Origin: Streptomyces netropsis
GTDB lineage: Bacteria; Actinomycetota; Actinomycetes; Streptomycetales; Streptomycetaceae
Assembly (NCBI RefSeq): GCF_014203545.1
Contig: NZ_JACHJG010000009.1
Location: 124,001-188,000, forward strand
Reading direction: 5' to 3'
Length of the DNA: 64,000 nt
How positions within the stretch are numbered: the first letter of the stretch is position 1; each line of letters opens with the position of its first letter. The notes below the pieces were generated by a model. It ran no database searches. It was not told where the DNA came from and worked only from the letters and a program-made list of their open reading frames with translations. Both the position numbers and the translations under genes were made by a program. Shown here piece after piece: positions 23,950-34,696 of the stretch.

Positions 23950-24181
23950 GTGACACCCGCACAGAAGTAGAGCCCTACATGAGGGGTTGCCCCATCACCA
24001 CGGTGACGAGATGGGCGAGCAGGCGAGGGCCATAACGATTGGTTCTAGTTGCCAATACAACCAGCTCTTGGACTTCTAGATCGTGCGCCGCCAGGCTGGA
24101 GGCACAGGACAGGCCGTCAGAGGCCGGGCCCGGGCCCCGAGGAACCGGGCCCGCACAAGGACCACGAGGAGCTGAGCCGCC

Positions 24182-24544
24182 ATGAGCCCCACCCCCCGCA
24201 CCCGCGCCACCGAACCCGAGGACCTGGCCCGGATGTTCGTGGAGCGCGCCAACGCCGGTGATGCCGAAGGGCTCGCCGAGCTCTACGAGGAGGACGCCGT
24301 CGTCGCCTACCCGCCGGGGTCACAGACGGTCGGCCGGGCGGCGATCCTCGCCCTGTACCGGCAGATGATGGCGCAGGCGCCGCGCTTCGAGGTGGAGGAG
24401 CCGCTGCCGACCGTGCGCAACGGCGACCTGGCCGTCACCTCGACGCGGCCCGCCGACGGTACCGGCGGTCGCGTCCAGGTCGCCCGGCGGCAGGTGGACG
24501 GCACCTGGCTGCGCATCATCGACCGTCCCGAGATCGCCGACTGA
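24182..24544 (+). CDS. NTF2-like/SnoaL-fold protein
   Basis: This 120-residue protein has the cone-shaped NTF2 fold pattern: an N-terminal helix (EDLARMFVERANAGDAEGLA), ELYEEDAVVAYPPG, AAILALYRQMM and strands ending VARRQVDGTWLRIIDRPEI. It resembles DUF4440/SgcJ-like proteins, which may be ketosteroid-isomerase-like enzymes or ligand binders. The GTWLRIIDRP end is typical. The start ATG 24182 follows GAGGAGCTGAGCC. A strong hairpin follows 70 bases downstream. Confidence 0.78.
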   Translation: MSPTPRTRATEPEDLARMFVERANAGDAEGLAELYEEDAVVAYPPGSQTVGRAAILALYRQMMAQAPRFEVEEPLPTVRNGDLAVTSTRPADGTGGRVQVARRQVDGTWLRIIDRPEIAD

Positions 24545-24613
24545 TCGTGCGCGTCCTCTGCGGCAGGGATTCAGTCCCGGACAGGCCCTGGAGCTCTGTC
24601 CGTACGTACCGAA

Positions 24614-24653
24614 GGCGGCGCGCTCTCCGAGTGGAAGTGGAGAGCGCGCCGCC
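24614..24653. terminator. 15-bp stem bidirectional terminator
   Basis: GGCGGCGCGCTCTCC (24614-24628) and GGAGAGCGCGCCGCC (24639-24653) are perfectly complementary with a ten-base loop. It lies between the convergent NTF2-like and lipoprotein genes and can serve both. Confidence 0.85.
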
Positions 24654-24718
24654 CGTCGCTGCGTCTGCGGAACGTCACCGTTCCCGGCGGAGGGGGAGCC
24701 GGGATCCGGGGAGCCGGT

Positions 24719-25489
24719 TCACGCGCCCTGGAGCTGCTTCCGCAGTTCCGCGATGTCGATCGACTCGGCCGGGGAAGGCGTCGTCGTCGGCACGGGCTTG
24801 TCGTAGTCGGTGATGATCGTCGTGGTGGTCTTGCCACCCTCGACCTGGACGACCTTCACCGGGTAAGGCGTGCCCTCGGAGGCGACGTACACCGTCGTCG
24901 CGTCGCCCTTGCCGCTCTTGCCCTCCAGCGGAACGACCTTCTTGCCCTCGACCGTGGTCGGCTTGCCCTTGGTCATGTCGTCGCCGGACGAGTCGGCGCC
25001 CTTGATCGCGGCCTGGAACTTCGTGAGGTCGCAGGTGTTGGCCATGCCGGCCAGCAGCGGGTCGCTCGTCGGGCCGTGGATGTAGCGGCCCTTGGTGACG
25101 CCCTCGATGGTCGCCGCCTTCGTGGCGCCGATCTGCTCCTCCCACGTCGCGTGGTCGGGCTTCATCCAGACCTTGTCACCGAGCTTGATGACGTCGGTGG
25201 AGCCGCCCTTCGCACCGCCGGCCTGACCGGCGCAGGAGCCCTGGCGGTCCAGGATGAGGTTCATCTTGACGGGCTGGCCCTGGGTGAAGCCGTCCTGCTT
25301 GAAGCGCAGCGACTTCGCGTCGCGCAGCGCCTGCATCGCCTTGTCCGATATCTGCTGGGCGGACATCGCGTCCAGCCCGCTCTTGCCGCCGCCCTTGCCG
25401 CCGCTCTCGCTGCCGCAGGCGGTGACGCCGATCAGCGCCGCCGCGCAGGCGGTCGCTGCCATCAGGCGCACCTTGTGGATCTTGTTCAT
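24719..25489 (-). CDS. LppX/LprG-like lipoprotein
   Basis: This 256-residue protein has a lipoprotein signal (MNKIHKVRLMAATACAAALI then GVTACGSESGG; the cysteine in GVTAC is the lipidation site). The mature part follows the LppX/LprAFG pattern of a half-barrel that binds lipid: AMSAQQISDKAMQALRDAKS, LILDRQGSCAG, DKVWMKPDHATWE and GTPYPVKVVQVEGGK. Streptomyces members are usually annotated as lipoproteins of unknown role; mycobacterial ones carry lipoglycans or phthiocerol lipids. ATG 25489 is set by the signal peptide. It is 207 bases downstream of the PPTase gene on the same strand. Confidence 0.82.
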   Translation of the reverse strand: MNKIHKVRLMAATACAAALIGVTACGSESGGKGGGKSGLDAMSAQQISDKAMQALRDAKSLRFKQDGFTQGQPVKMNLILDRQGSCAGQAGGAKGGSTDVIKLGDKVWMKPDHATWEEQIGATKAATIEGVTKGRYIHGPTSDPLLAGMANTCDLTKFQAAIKGADSSGDDMTKGKPTTVEGKKVVPLEGKSGKGDATTVYVASEGTPYPVKVVQVEGGKTTTTIITDYDKPVPTTTPSPAESIDIAELRKQLQGA

Positions 25490-25582
25490 TCGGGTGACGC
25501 TAACAAACTCGGGGCGCCCTGCGCTCGGCGAGGCGGGCTTTCGACGGCCGTCTGGCACCAACTCCCGTGCGGTGAACGGGCG

Positions 25583-25696
25583 TCAGGTCCGCCGGCGGTG
25601 CATGGAGCGGGCGAGCAGCCGGCCGATCACGAGCATTGCGGCGAGCGCCGGCACAGCCCACCACGCGGTGAGGTGCCACCGGTGAGGCCCGGCCGT
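25583..25696 (-). other. in-frame hydrophobic tail after the PPTase stop codon
   Basis: Directly after the PPTase TGA (25697-25699) the same frame stays open for 37 codons, encoding WHLTAWWAVPALAAMLVIGR then LLARSMHRRRT and a stop. This is one clear transmembrane-like helix with a basic end. No ATG or GTG follows a ribosome binding site, so it could be a tiny membrane peptide started at an internal GTG, a readthrough tail, or a remnant. Function unknown. Confidence 0.25.
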
Positions 25697-26419
25697 TCAC
25701 CCGATGGTGTCGGCGACCGCCAGTGCCGCCGCGTAGCCGGGGTCCACGGCGACGTCGGTCAGCGACCAGCCCGTGGGGGACGTCGGGGCCGGGCCGGAGC
25801 CGACATAGGTGACCGAGGGGTCCTCGGAGAGTCCCGTGCCGATGCCCTTGAGGTAGGCCTCCTTGCGGGTCCAGCAGCGGGCGAAGGCTCCGAGGCGCGC
25901 CGCTTCCGGGAGCGCGGTCAGCTCGGCGGTCTCCGTGGGGTGCAGCGAGGGCACCACCTCGGTGACGACGGCGGCGGGTTGTCGCTCCTCGACGTCCACG
26001 CCGACCGGGGTGCCGGCGAAGGCGAACAGGGCCAGGTCGCCCGCGTGCGAGAGGTTGAAGTGCAGGGGTGCCCCGGCGACGGCCGGCCGGCCGTGCGGGC
26101 CGCCGCAGCCGGGGCACGGCTCGCGCGTCAGCTCCACCGCCGCCGGGTCCAGGTCCAGATAGGCGCCGAGGAGCCGCCGCAGCCCGACGTGGGCCGCGGC
26201 GTAGCGCTCCCGGTGCAGGTCCCGGACGAACGCGGCGGCGCGGTCCCGTTCCCGGGCGTCGAGGATCCGCTCGTACGCGGCGGGCCGCTGCGGGGCGTGG
26301 TCGGGGACCCGCAGCAGCCAGACGTGCGGCCTGCCCGGGGTCCACGCGCCGGGCAGCGGGTCGCGGCCGAGGACCAGGGGCCGCGTCCCATGGGCCCGCT
26401 CACCGCCGTCCACGGACAT
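25697..26419 (-). CDS. Sfp-type 4'-phosphopantetheinyl transferase
   Basis: This 240-residue PPTase has FNLSHAGDLALFAFAG (substrate-binding region), GVDVEE (Mg2+ site) and CWTRKEAYLKGIGTGL (WxxKEAxxK, catalytic). The Sfp type transfers phosphopantetheine from CoA to the serine of carrier domains. It is the last gene of the catecholate locus; its ATG overlaps the NRPS stop by ATGA. It should activate the aryl carrier and EntF-like T domain, and probably also the carriers of the PKS/NRPS operon upstream. A CPGCGGPHGRP segment in the middle is an unusual Cys-rich insert that could bind zinc. Confidence 0.93.
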   Translation of the reverse strand: MSVDGGERAHGTRPLVLGRDPLPGAWTPGRPHVWLLRVPDHAPQRPAAYERILDARERDRAAAFVRDLHRERYAAAHVGLRRLLGAYLDLDPAAVELTREPCPGCGGPHGRPAVAGAPLHFNLSHAGDLALFAFAGTPVGVDVEERQPAAVVTEVVPSLHPTETAELTALPEAARLGAFARCWTRKEAYLKGIGTGLSEDPSVTYVGSGPAPTSPTGWSLTDVAVDPGYAAALAVADTIG

Positions 26420-29400
26420 CAGCCCTCCCCCAGGTAGCCGGCCACCGCCTCGGCGACCTCCGCGATCGGCCCCGGCCGGGTCATCTGCGGGTGCAGACAG
26501 TCGATATCGCGGTTGATCAGGCTACCGGTGACGTACGGGCGCCACGCGTCCCGCGACAGCCAGTGCTCGGCGCGGGGTGCGGCGGCGGTGAAGAAGAGGA
26601 CGTCGCCGTCGAAGACGCGGTGCCGGTGGGTACGCATGAGGGTGACGTTGTTGACGACGACGTCGAGGACGGCGGCGAGCGTGTCGTCGTCGAGTGCGGC
26701 GAGCGCGCTGCCTTCGGCGCGCAGCCGGGCGGTGACCCGCTCGCGGGTGAGCGGTTCGCCTTCCGGCCCGTCCGGGCCGGCCTGTCCGTCCGGCCGGTCG
26801 TCCACGGCCATCCGCAGCAGAGCGGCGAGGGCGTCGGCCTCGCCGGGGGTGGGTGTCTCGCGCCATTGGTCGGCGGGGTAGGCGTCCATGACGGCGAGCA
26901 GCTCCACCTTCTCGCCCGCCTCCTGGAGGAGCACGGCGAGGGTGTGGGCGGCGACGCCGCCGACGGACCAGCCGAGCAGGCGGTAGGGGCCGTGCGGCTG
27001 GATCTCGCGGACGCGGGCCAGCCAGTCCTGGGCCAGCTCCTCCATCGTGGCGGGCAGTGTCTCCCCGGGGTTCAGGCCGCGCGCCTGGAGCCCGTACACC
27101 GGCTGGTCGGGGCTCAGCCCTTCGAGCAGACCGGAGTAGCACCAGCTGAGGCCGACCGCCGGGGGCAGGACGAACAGCGGTGTGCGGTCGCCGGTGCGGC
27201 GCAGGGGCAGCACGGCGCCGAGCGCGCCCTCCCCGCCGTCGCCGTGGAGCAGGTCGGCGAGCGAGGCGGGGGTGGGCGCCCGGAACAGCGCGCCCAGGGC
27301 GAGGTCCACGCCGAGGGTGGCCCGGATCCGGGCGACGAGCCGGGCGGCCAGCAGCGAATCGCCACCGAGGTCGAAGAACCCGTCGTCGACGCCCACACGC
27401 GGCAGCCCGAGCGCTTCCGCGAAGAGCCGGGCGAGGGTCTCCTCGCGGGGCCCGCGCGGCGGACGGCCGCCGGGGCGGGCCGCGGCCGACGGGGCGGGGA
27501 GCGCCGCGCGGTCCAGCTTGCCGTTGGGGGTGAGCGGGAAGGCGTCCAGGACGACGAGGGCGCTGGGCACCATGTGGTCGGGCAGCCGGGTGGCGAGCCG
27601 TGCGCGCAGGGCGTCGGGGTCCAGCGGGGCCGGTCCCCTCGTCGGGGCAGGGCCGGCCTCAGCGGCGGCATCCGCCGAGGCCGGAGTCACATGGGCGACC
27701 AGACGGCGGTCGCCGGGGCGGTCCTCGCGGACCGTCGCGCAGGCGGCGGCGACGTGCGGGTCGGCGGCCAGGGCCGCCTCCACCTCGCCGAGTTCGACGC
27801 GCAGGCCGCGCAGCTTCACCTGGTGGTCGGTGCGGCCGAGGTATTCGAGGGCACCGTCCTGCCGCCAGCGGGCCAGGTCGCCCGTGCGGTACATGCGCTC
27901 GCCGGGGCGCCCGGCGGCCTCGGCGAACGGGTCGCGGACGAAGCGCTCGGCCGTCAGGTCCGGGCGTCCGAGGTAGCCGGTGGCGAGCTGGGCGCCCGCC
28001 ACGTACAGCTCGCCGGGGATGCCGGGCGGGCAGGGGCGGCGGTCGGGGTCGAGGACGTAGAGCCGGGTGTTCCAGACGGGCCGGCCGATCGGCACGGGCC
28101 CGTCCTCGCCCGGTGCGCAGGCGTGGTGGGTGACGTCGACGGCCGCCTCGGTGGGCCCGTACAGATTGTGCAGCGGGACGCCGGGGAGCGTGCGGTGGAA
28201 GGCCTCGGCGGCCTGGCGGGGCAGCACCTCACCGCTGCACAGCACCCGGCGCAGGCCGGTGCAGTGCGCGGCGGACGGCTCGTCGAGGAAGAGGCGGAGC
28301 ATGGAGGGCACGAAGTGGGCCGTGGTGACGCCCTGTTCGCGGATCGTGCGGGCCAGCGCGGCGGGGTCCTGATGGGCGCCGGGCTCGGCGAGGACGAGGG
28401 TGGCGCCCACGCGCAGCGGCCAGAAGAACTCCCAGACGGACACGTCGAATCCGGACGGCGTCTTCTGCAGCACCCGGTCGTCGGGGGTGAGTCCGTACTG
28501 GCCCTGCGCCCAGCGCAGCCGGTTGTCGATCGCGGAGTGCGGGACGACGACGCCCTTGGGGCGGCCGGTGGAGCCGGAGGTGTAGATGACGTACGCGGGG
28601 TGCTGCGGGGTGAGCGGGCGGCCCGGGTCGGTGGGCAGGTGCGCGGCCAGCTCGGCGCGCAGCGCGGGGTCGTCGAGCGTGAGGACGGGCAGCTCGGTGT
28701 CCGGCAGGGACGGCCGGGTGGCGGTGTCGGTCAGGACGCAGACGGGCGCCGCGTCGCCGAGCATGTCGGCGAGCCGCTCGGCGGGGTATCCGGGGTCCAG
28801 CGGCAGATACGCGCCGCCCGCCTTGAGGACGGCGAGGAGGGCGACGACGAGGTCGACGGAGCGGGGGACGGCCACGGCGGCCAGGGCGCCGGGCCGGACG
28901 CCGAGGGCGGCGAGGTGGCGGGCGAGCCGGTTGGCGCGGGCGTTCAGCTCGCCGTAGGTGAGGGTCACTTCGCCGGCGACGAGCGCGGTCGCGCCGGGCC
29001 TGCGGGCGGCGCGGGCCTCGATCGGGCCGATGAGGGTGGTCGGCGGCACGGGCACGGCGGTGTCGTTGAACTCGACGAGGACGCGCTCGCGCTCCTCCTC
29101 GGTGCCCGGGGACAGTGCGGTGAGCGGCTGGTGGGGGTCGCTGTCGGCGATCCGGGTCAGGAGGTCGAGGAACCGCTCCTGGTGGGTGGCGACCTCGGCG
29201 GACTCGTAGAGCGCCGGGTTGGCGTCGTAGTCGATGTGGAGCCCGGTGCCGTCGGCGCGGTCGTAGATGTTGACGGTGAGGTCGTCCACGGGCCCGGCGG
29301 AGAGGTTGTACGCGTCGGACCGGGCGCCGGCGAAGGTGAGCCCGTAGTCGAACGGCATGACGTTGACGAGCGGGCCGACGAGCGCCCGGCCCTCGCCGAG

Positions 29401-30510
29401 CAGTCCGAGGTCGCGGCGGATGTCCGCGTAGCGGTAGCGGCGGTGGCGGCGGGCGTCGCGGATGCCGAGGTCGGCCTGGCGGGTCAGCTCGGCGAAGGTG
29501 GAGTCGGGGGTGACGGTGAAGCGCAGCGGCAGGACGTTCATGACCATGCCGGGGACGCGCAGCGCCACGGATCCCATGCGGCCCATCATGGGCAGCCCGA
29601 GGACGACGTCCTCGCTGCGGGTGGCGCGCGCGAGGTAGAGCGCCTGGGCGGCGAACAGGACGTCCGGCCAGGTGGCCCGGACCGACGTGGCCAGCTCGCG
29701 CAGCCGCTCGGTCGCCTCGGGGCCGAGGTGCGCGGAGTGCCGCAGGGCGATGGGGGTGCCTCCCATGCCGTTCAGGCCATGGGGGAGGGAGGGCAGGGCG
29801 CTGCGGCCGGCGAGGGTGGGGACGGCGGGCCGGTCGCGGAACCGGTCCTCCCAGTGGGCGCGGTCGCGTTCGTGCGTCGCCGAGTCGCGGTAGGCGGCGT
29901 CCTCGGCGACCAGCGCGGCGAGCCGTCCGAAGGGGCTCGGGCCGGGGGCGGTGCCGGCGGCGAGGGCGGTGTAGACCTCGGCGACGCGGCGGGCGATGAG
30001 GGAGTAGCCGTACCCGTCCATGACGGCGTGGTGGACGCGCTGGTACCACAGCCAGCGCCGGTCGCCGACGTGGAAGAGGGCGTGGGCGAACAGCGGGCCG
30101 GTGGCCAGGTCGAAGGGCACGGTGAGGTCGGCGCGCATCCAGGCCCGGGCGGTGGCGTCGGGGGCGCGCTCGCCGCGCAGGTCGGCCGTGTGCAGCGGGA
30201 AGCCCTGGCCGGGCGGCTCGATGGCGATGGGCAGTTGGCGGGGGCCGCTCTCGCCTTCGGCGGGGGCCACCAGCCGTACGCGCAGGGCGTCCGCCTCGCC
30301 GACGGTGCGGTGCAGGGCCTCGGCGAAGCGGACGGGGTCCACCTCGCCGTGGATCTCGATGCACTCGGCGGTGTTGAGCGCCGGGCTGCCGGGGTCGAGG
30401 GCCTGGGCGAACCACATGCCCGACTGTGCGGCGGTCAGGGGCAGCCCCTCCGGCGCCGCCGGGCGCGGTGCGCCGGTGGCGGGCCGGTCGAGGGTGCGCG
30501 CGGCTCTCAC
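26419..30510 (-). CDS. entF: EntF-like NRPS, C-A(Ser)-T-TE
   Basis: This 1363-residue single module has four domains. C spans about residues 22-450, with HHAVMDG at 160-166. A spans about 470-970, with YIYTSGSTG and NGKLDR. T has GGDS, its serine near 1052. TE has GWSVGG, its serine near 1182, and a histidine in CLHPQM. The ten A-domain pocket residues read DVWHLSLVDK (FDVSVWE, AHFVP, LCSGE, NLYGPTEAAVD), the serine code of EntF-type enzymes. This is exactly enterobactin synthetase EntF organisation: DHB-Ser is built and the TE trimerises and cyclises. GTG 30510 gives a GTGA overlap with the carrier gene; ATG 30537 is an alternative. Product inferred, not shown. Confidence 0.92.
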   Translation of the reverse strand: MRAARTLDRPATGAPRPAAPEGLPLTAAQSGMWFAQALDPGSPALNTAECIEIHGEVDPVRFAEALHRTVGEADALRVRLVAPAEGESGPRQLPIAIEPPGQGFPLHTADLRGERAPDATARAWMRADLTVPFDLATGPLFAHALFHVGDRRWLWYQRVHHAVMDGYGYSLIARRVAEVYTALAAGTAPGPSPFGRLAALVAEDAAYRDSATHERDRAHWEDRFRDRPAVPTLAGRSALPSLPHGLNGMGGTPIALRHSAHLGPEATERLRELATSVRATWPDVLFAAQALYLARATRSEDVVLGLPMMGRMGSVALRVPGMVMNVLPLRFTVTPDSTFAELTRQADLGIRDARRHRRYRYADIRRDLGLLGEGRALVGPLVNVMPFDYGLTFAGARSDAYNLSAGPVDDLTVNIYDRADGTGLHIDYDANPALYESAEVATHQERFLDLLTRIADSDPHQPLTALSPGTEEERERVLVEFNDTAVPVPPTTLIGPIEARAARRPGATALVAGEVTLTYGELNARANRLARHLAALGVRPGALAAVAVPRSVDLVVALLAVLKAGGAYLPLDPGYPAERLADMLGDAAPVCVLTDTATRPSLPDTELPVLTLDDPALRAELAAHLPTDPGRPLTPQHPAYVIYTSGSTGRPKGVVVPHSAIDNRLRWAQGQYGLTPDDRVLQKTPSGFDVSVWEFFWPLRVGATLVLAEPGAHQDPAALARTIREQGVTTAHFVPSMLRLFLDEPSAAHCTGLRRVLCSGEVLPRQAAEAFHRTLPGVPLHNLYGPTEAAVDVTHHACAPGEDGPVPIGRPVWNTRLYVLDPDRRPCPPGIPGELYVAGAQLATGYLGRPDLTAERFVRDPFAEAAGRPGERMYRTGDLARWRQDGALEYLGRTDHQVKLRGLRVELGEVEAALAADPHVAAACATVREDRPGDRRLVAHVTPASADAAAEAGPAPTRGPAPLDPDALRARLATRLPDHMVPSALVVLDAFPLTPNGKLDRAALPAPSAAARPGGRPPRGPREETLARLFAEALGLPRVGVDDGFFDLGGDSLLAARLVARIRATLGVDLALGALFRAPTPASLADLLHGDGGEGALGAVLPLRRTGDRTPLFVLPPAVGLSWCYSGLLEGLSPDQPVYGLQARGLNPGETLPATMEELAQDWLARVREIQPHGPYRLLGWSVGGVAAHTLAVLLQEAGEKVELLAVMDAYPADQWRETPTPGEADALAALLRMAVDDRPDGQAGPDGPEGEPLTRERVTARLRAEGSALAALDDDTLAAVLDVVVNNVTLMRTHRHRVFDGDVLFFTAAAPRAEHWLSRDAWRPYVTGSLINRDIDCLHPQMTRPGPIAEVAEAVAGYLGEG

Positions 30511-30737
30511 GCCCGGACCCCCAGCAGCGGTGCCCACTGCTCGATGGCCGGCTGCTCGGCGAGGTCCACGAAGGTGACCTCGGTGCCGTGGTCACGGCGC
30601 CAGCGCTCGACGAGGGTCATGATGCGCACGGAGTCGAGGCCGTAGTCGACGAGGTTCTCGTCGTCGGGGATGTCCGCGGGGTCCTCGCCGAGCACGTCGG
30701 CGACGTCGGCGCGGATCTGGTCCAGGGTGAGTGCCAT
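30507..30737 (-). CDS. free-standing aryl carrier protein (ArCP)
   Basis: This 76-residue carrier protein has the phosphopantetheine site YGLDSVRIMTL (serine in LDS) flanked by TLDQIRADVADVLGEDPAD and the second-helix VTFVDL. GLDS rather than GGDS is typical of aryl carriers loaded with dihydroxybenzoate by DhbE/EntE. In E. coli and Bacillus this domain is fused to the isochorismatase; here it is its own gene, seven bases after dhbB. Its stop overlaps the GTG of the EntF-like NRPS. It should present DHB to the NRPS C domain. No other ArCP is seen in the window. Confidence 0.92.
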   Translation of the reverse strand: MALTLDQIRADVADVLGEDPADIPDDENLVDYGLDSVRIMTLVERWRRDHGTEVTFVDLAEQPAIEQWAPLLGVRA

Positions 30738-30744
30738 GGGGGGT

Positions 30745-31377
30745 TCAGACCTTTTCGAAGAGGCGGTCGGTGGTCGTCACGACGGCGCACTTGGCGGCGG
30801 CGTAGCGCAGGGCCATCTCATGGTCGTCCGCGGAGAAGTCCGCGACGGCGTCGGCGACCAGAAAAGGCTGGATATCGCGCATCCATGCGTCGCAGGCGCT
30901 CATCAGGACGCCGATGTGGGCGTAGACGCCGACGATGATCAGCTGGTCGCGGCCCTGGGCCGCCATCCGCTCGGCGAGGTCGGTGCGGACGAAGGCGCTG
31001 TACTTCCACTTCGTCAGGACCGTGTCACGCTCGGTGGGGGCGACGGCGTCGGCGATGGCCTTGGCCCGCTCGTCGTCCGGCAGGCCGGGGCCCCAGAAGT
31101 CCTGCTGGAGGCCGCGCTCCTCGGCGCTCTGGCCACCGGGCTGGGCGGAGTAGACGACGGGCACGCCGAGGCGCTCGCACGCGCTCTTGACCCGGGCGGT
31201 GTTGGCGAGGAGCTCGGTGAGCGGGGAGGCGTCCGGGGTGAAGGCGCCGAGGAAGTAGTTCTGCAGGTCGTGCACCAGCAGCACGGCGCGGTCCGGGTCG
31301 ACGGTCCAGTCGACCTTGTTCGCCGGGAGGGTGTCCGCGGTGGGCATGGCGTAGGGGGTGATGGCAGGGAGCGCCAT
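30745..31377 (-). CDS. dhbB: isochorismatase (2,3-dihydro-2,3-dihydroxybenzoate synthase)
   Basis: This 210-residue protein is the isochorismatase domain alone; the usual C-terminal aryl carrier is missing and is supplied by the next gene. Family signatures are VDWTVDPDRAVLLVHDLQNYF (catalytic Asp in HDLQ), LTKWKYSAF (catalytic Lys) and VGVYAHIGVLMSACDAWMRD. In this subfamily the nucleophilic cysteine of other cysteine hydrolases is replaced. It hydrolyses isochorismate to 2,3-dihydro-2,3-DHB and pyruvate. It is located between dhbE (99 bases upstream) and the ArCP, and its substrate comes from DhbC. Confidence 0.95.
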   Translation of the reverse strand: MALPAITPYAMPTADTLPANKVDWTVDPDRAVLLVHDLQNYFLGAFTPDASPLTELLANTARVKSACERLGVPVVYSAQPGGQSAEERGLQQDFWGPGLPDDERAKAIADAVAPTERDTVLTKWKYSAFVRTDLAERMAAQGRDQLIIVGVYAHIGVLMSACDAWMRDIQPFLVADAVADFSADDHEMALRYAAAKCAVVTTTDRLFEKV

Positions 31378-31435
31378 GGTGGTGAGGGGCCTTTCGGAAA
31401 GCGTGTGGGGAGCCGGGGCCGCGGTGACGGGCGGG

Positions 31436-31476
31436 CTTCAGGGGGTGGCTTCAGGAAGTGGCTTCAAGAGGTGACT

Positions 31477-31487
<11 letters not shown>
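31436..31487 (-). repeat. four imperfect 13-bp tandem repeats across the dhbE stop
   Basis: Units starting CTTCA (plus-strand form CTTCAGGAAGTGG and variants) begin at 31436, 31449, 31462 and 31475. The last contains the dhbE stop codon, so the terminal stop region has been multiplied into the dhbE-dhbB spacer. The spacer shows no other feature. Confidence 0.85.
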
Positions 31488-33128
<1,641 letters not shown>

Positions 33129-33132
<4 letters not shown>

Positions 33133-34415
33133 CGGCCGTTCTCCTGGAGGTCCGCGCCGACGGCGTCGAGGAATGTACGGAACTTGGCGCCGGTCTCGGC
33201 GGTCTCGGCTTCCGGGGTGGACTGGGCGACGACGCCCGCGCCCGCGTAGAGCCGCAGGGTGCGCTCCTCGGCCCGGGCCTCGGCGCAGCGGATGGTGACG
33301 ACCCATTCGCCGTCGCCGCTCGCGTCGCCCCAGCCGACCATGCCGGTGAAGTTGCCCCGGTCGAAGGGCTCCAGCTCCTGGATGACGTCGCGCGCGGTGG
33401 TGGTGGGGGTACCGCAGACGGCCGGGGTGGGGTGCAGCGCGCAGGCCAGTTCCAGGGCGGAGACGGCGGGGTCGGCCGGCTCGCCGACGACGGTCGTGGA
33501 CAGGTGCCACATGGCGGCGGTCCGGACGAGCGTGGGGCGCGCGGGGACGTCGAGGGTCCGGCAGTACGGGGCGAGCGCCGCACGGACCGCGTCGACGACG
33601 ACGGCGTGCTCGTGCAGGTCCTTCTCCGACTCCAGGAGCGCCGCGGCCCGGCGCACATCCTCGGCGAGGTCGGCGCTGCGCGGGGTGGAGCCGGCGAGCG
33701 GGTTGGCGATCAGGACGCCGCCGCGCCGGGAGACGAGCAGCTCGGGGCTGGCGCCGAGGAGGGTGCGGCCGGGGCCGGTCGGCAGGGCGAAGGTGTATCC
33801 GGCCGGGTCGCGGCGGGCGAGGCGCTGGAGCAGGGCGGGGAGGTCGAGTTCGCGGGAGGAGCGCAGCTCCAGGGTCCGGGCGAGGACGACCTTGCTGAAG
33901 TCGCCGCGTCTCATGCGGCGGACGGCCTCGGCGACCGCGGCTCCGTAGACACCCGGCTCGGGTATCGGCCGGATGTCCCAGTCCGCGGCGGCGGGGGCGG
34001 CGGCGGGCAGGGCGATCAGCGGGTCCTCGGACAGCGCCGGCGCCCAGCGGACGGCCTGCGGCACGGCGAGGGAGGCGGGGGCGCTCTGGTCGAAGGGCAC
34101 CGCGCCGACGACGATGGGCGCCGGGTTGCCCGCGAGCAGCTCGGCGTCGAGGGTCTCGGTGACGCGGCGCGCCAAGGGGGTGCCGCCGTGGGGCACTTCG
34201 GCCCGCGTCCCGTAGGCGAGGAGCGTGCGGGTGGGCGAGGCGAAGAAACGGGCCCGGGCGGGCTCGTAGGCGTCGAGCAGCGAGGTCGCGGCGCCGACGG
34301 TGTCCTCGGGCCGTTCGATCCGCTGACCGACGCCTCCCGGCACTGCGGTGAGGCGGCCGTCCGTGCGAGCTGCGGGCTCGCCCGGCCGGTCGGCGACGTG
34401 GTGAACCGTGGTCAC
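33129..34415 (-). CDS. dhbC: isochorismate synthase
   Basis: This 428-residue chorismate-utilising enzyme has RMRRGDFSKVVLARTLEL, then LIANPLAGSTPRS, SEKDLHEHAVVVDAVR (metal Glu and catalytic base region), HPTPAVCGTPT and GNFTGMVGWGDASGDGEWVV, the family signatures in order. The length matches EntC/DhbC. It converts chorismate to isochorismate, the first step to DHB. GTG 34415 is preceded by a GGAGG site; earlier in-frame sequence overlaps the spacer and dhbA and has no homology. A 281-base GC-rich spacer separates it from dhbA, with no convincing gene in it. Confidence 0.95.
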
Positions 34416-34696
34416 CTGCTGCTCCGTTCCTCCGGTGGGTCGCACCGGTGTGGCGTGAAGTGGTTCGGGCGGGCCGGGCCTGGCCGGGTCCCGGCAGGGC
34501 GGGCCTCGCCCGGCGCTGGTGTGGTGCGGTGGGAGCCGCCCGGGTCGGGCGGGGTCCCTGGGTCGATCGGGCCGACCGGGTGGGGGTCGGTCGTGGGGCG
34601 GTGCGGGCCGACGGCGGGCGGTGTCGGCGCCGGGACGGCCTTTCGGTGAAAGGGGCGGCAGGCCGTCGGGCCGCGCGGTCGGTGGCGGGCGGGCCG

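Noticed and set aside
26068..30645. Very long plus-strand open frame opposite the EntF-like NRPS
   Set aside because: Composition is the low-complexity Gly/Arg/Val type expected from the antisense of a high-GC gene; the minus strand carries full NRPS motifs.
34416..34696. Possible small gene in the dhbA-dhbC spacer
   Set aside because: Only Gly/Arg/Trp-rich low-complexity frames without family similarity or a ribosome binding site; read as spacer.
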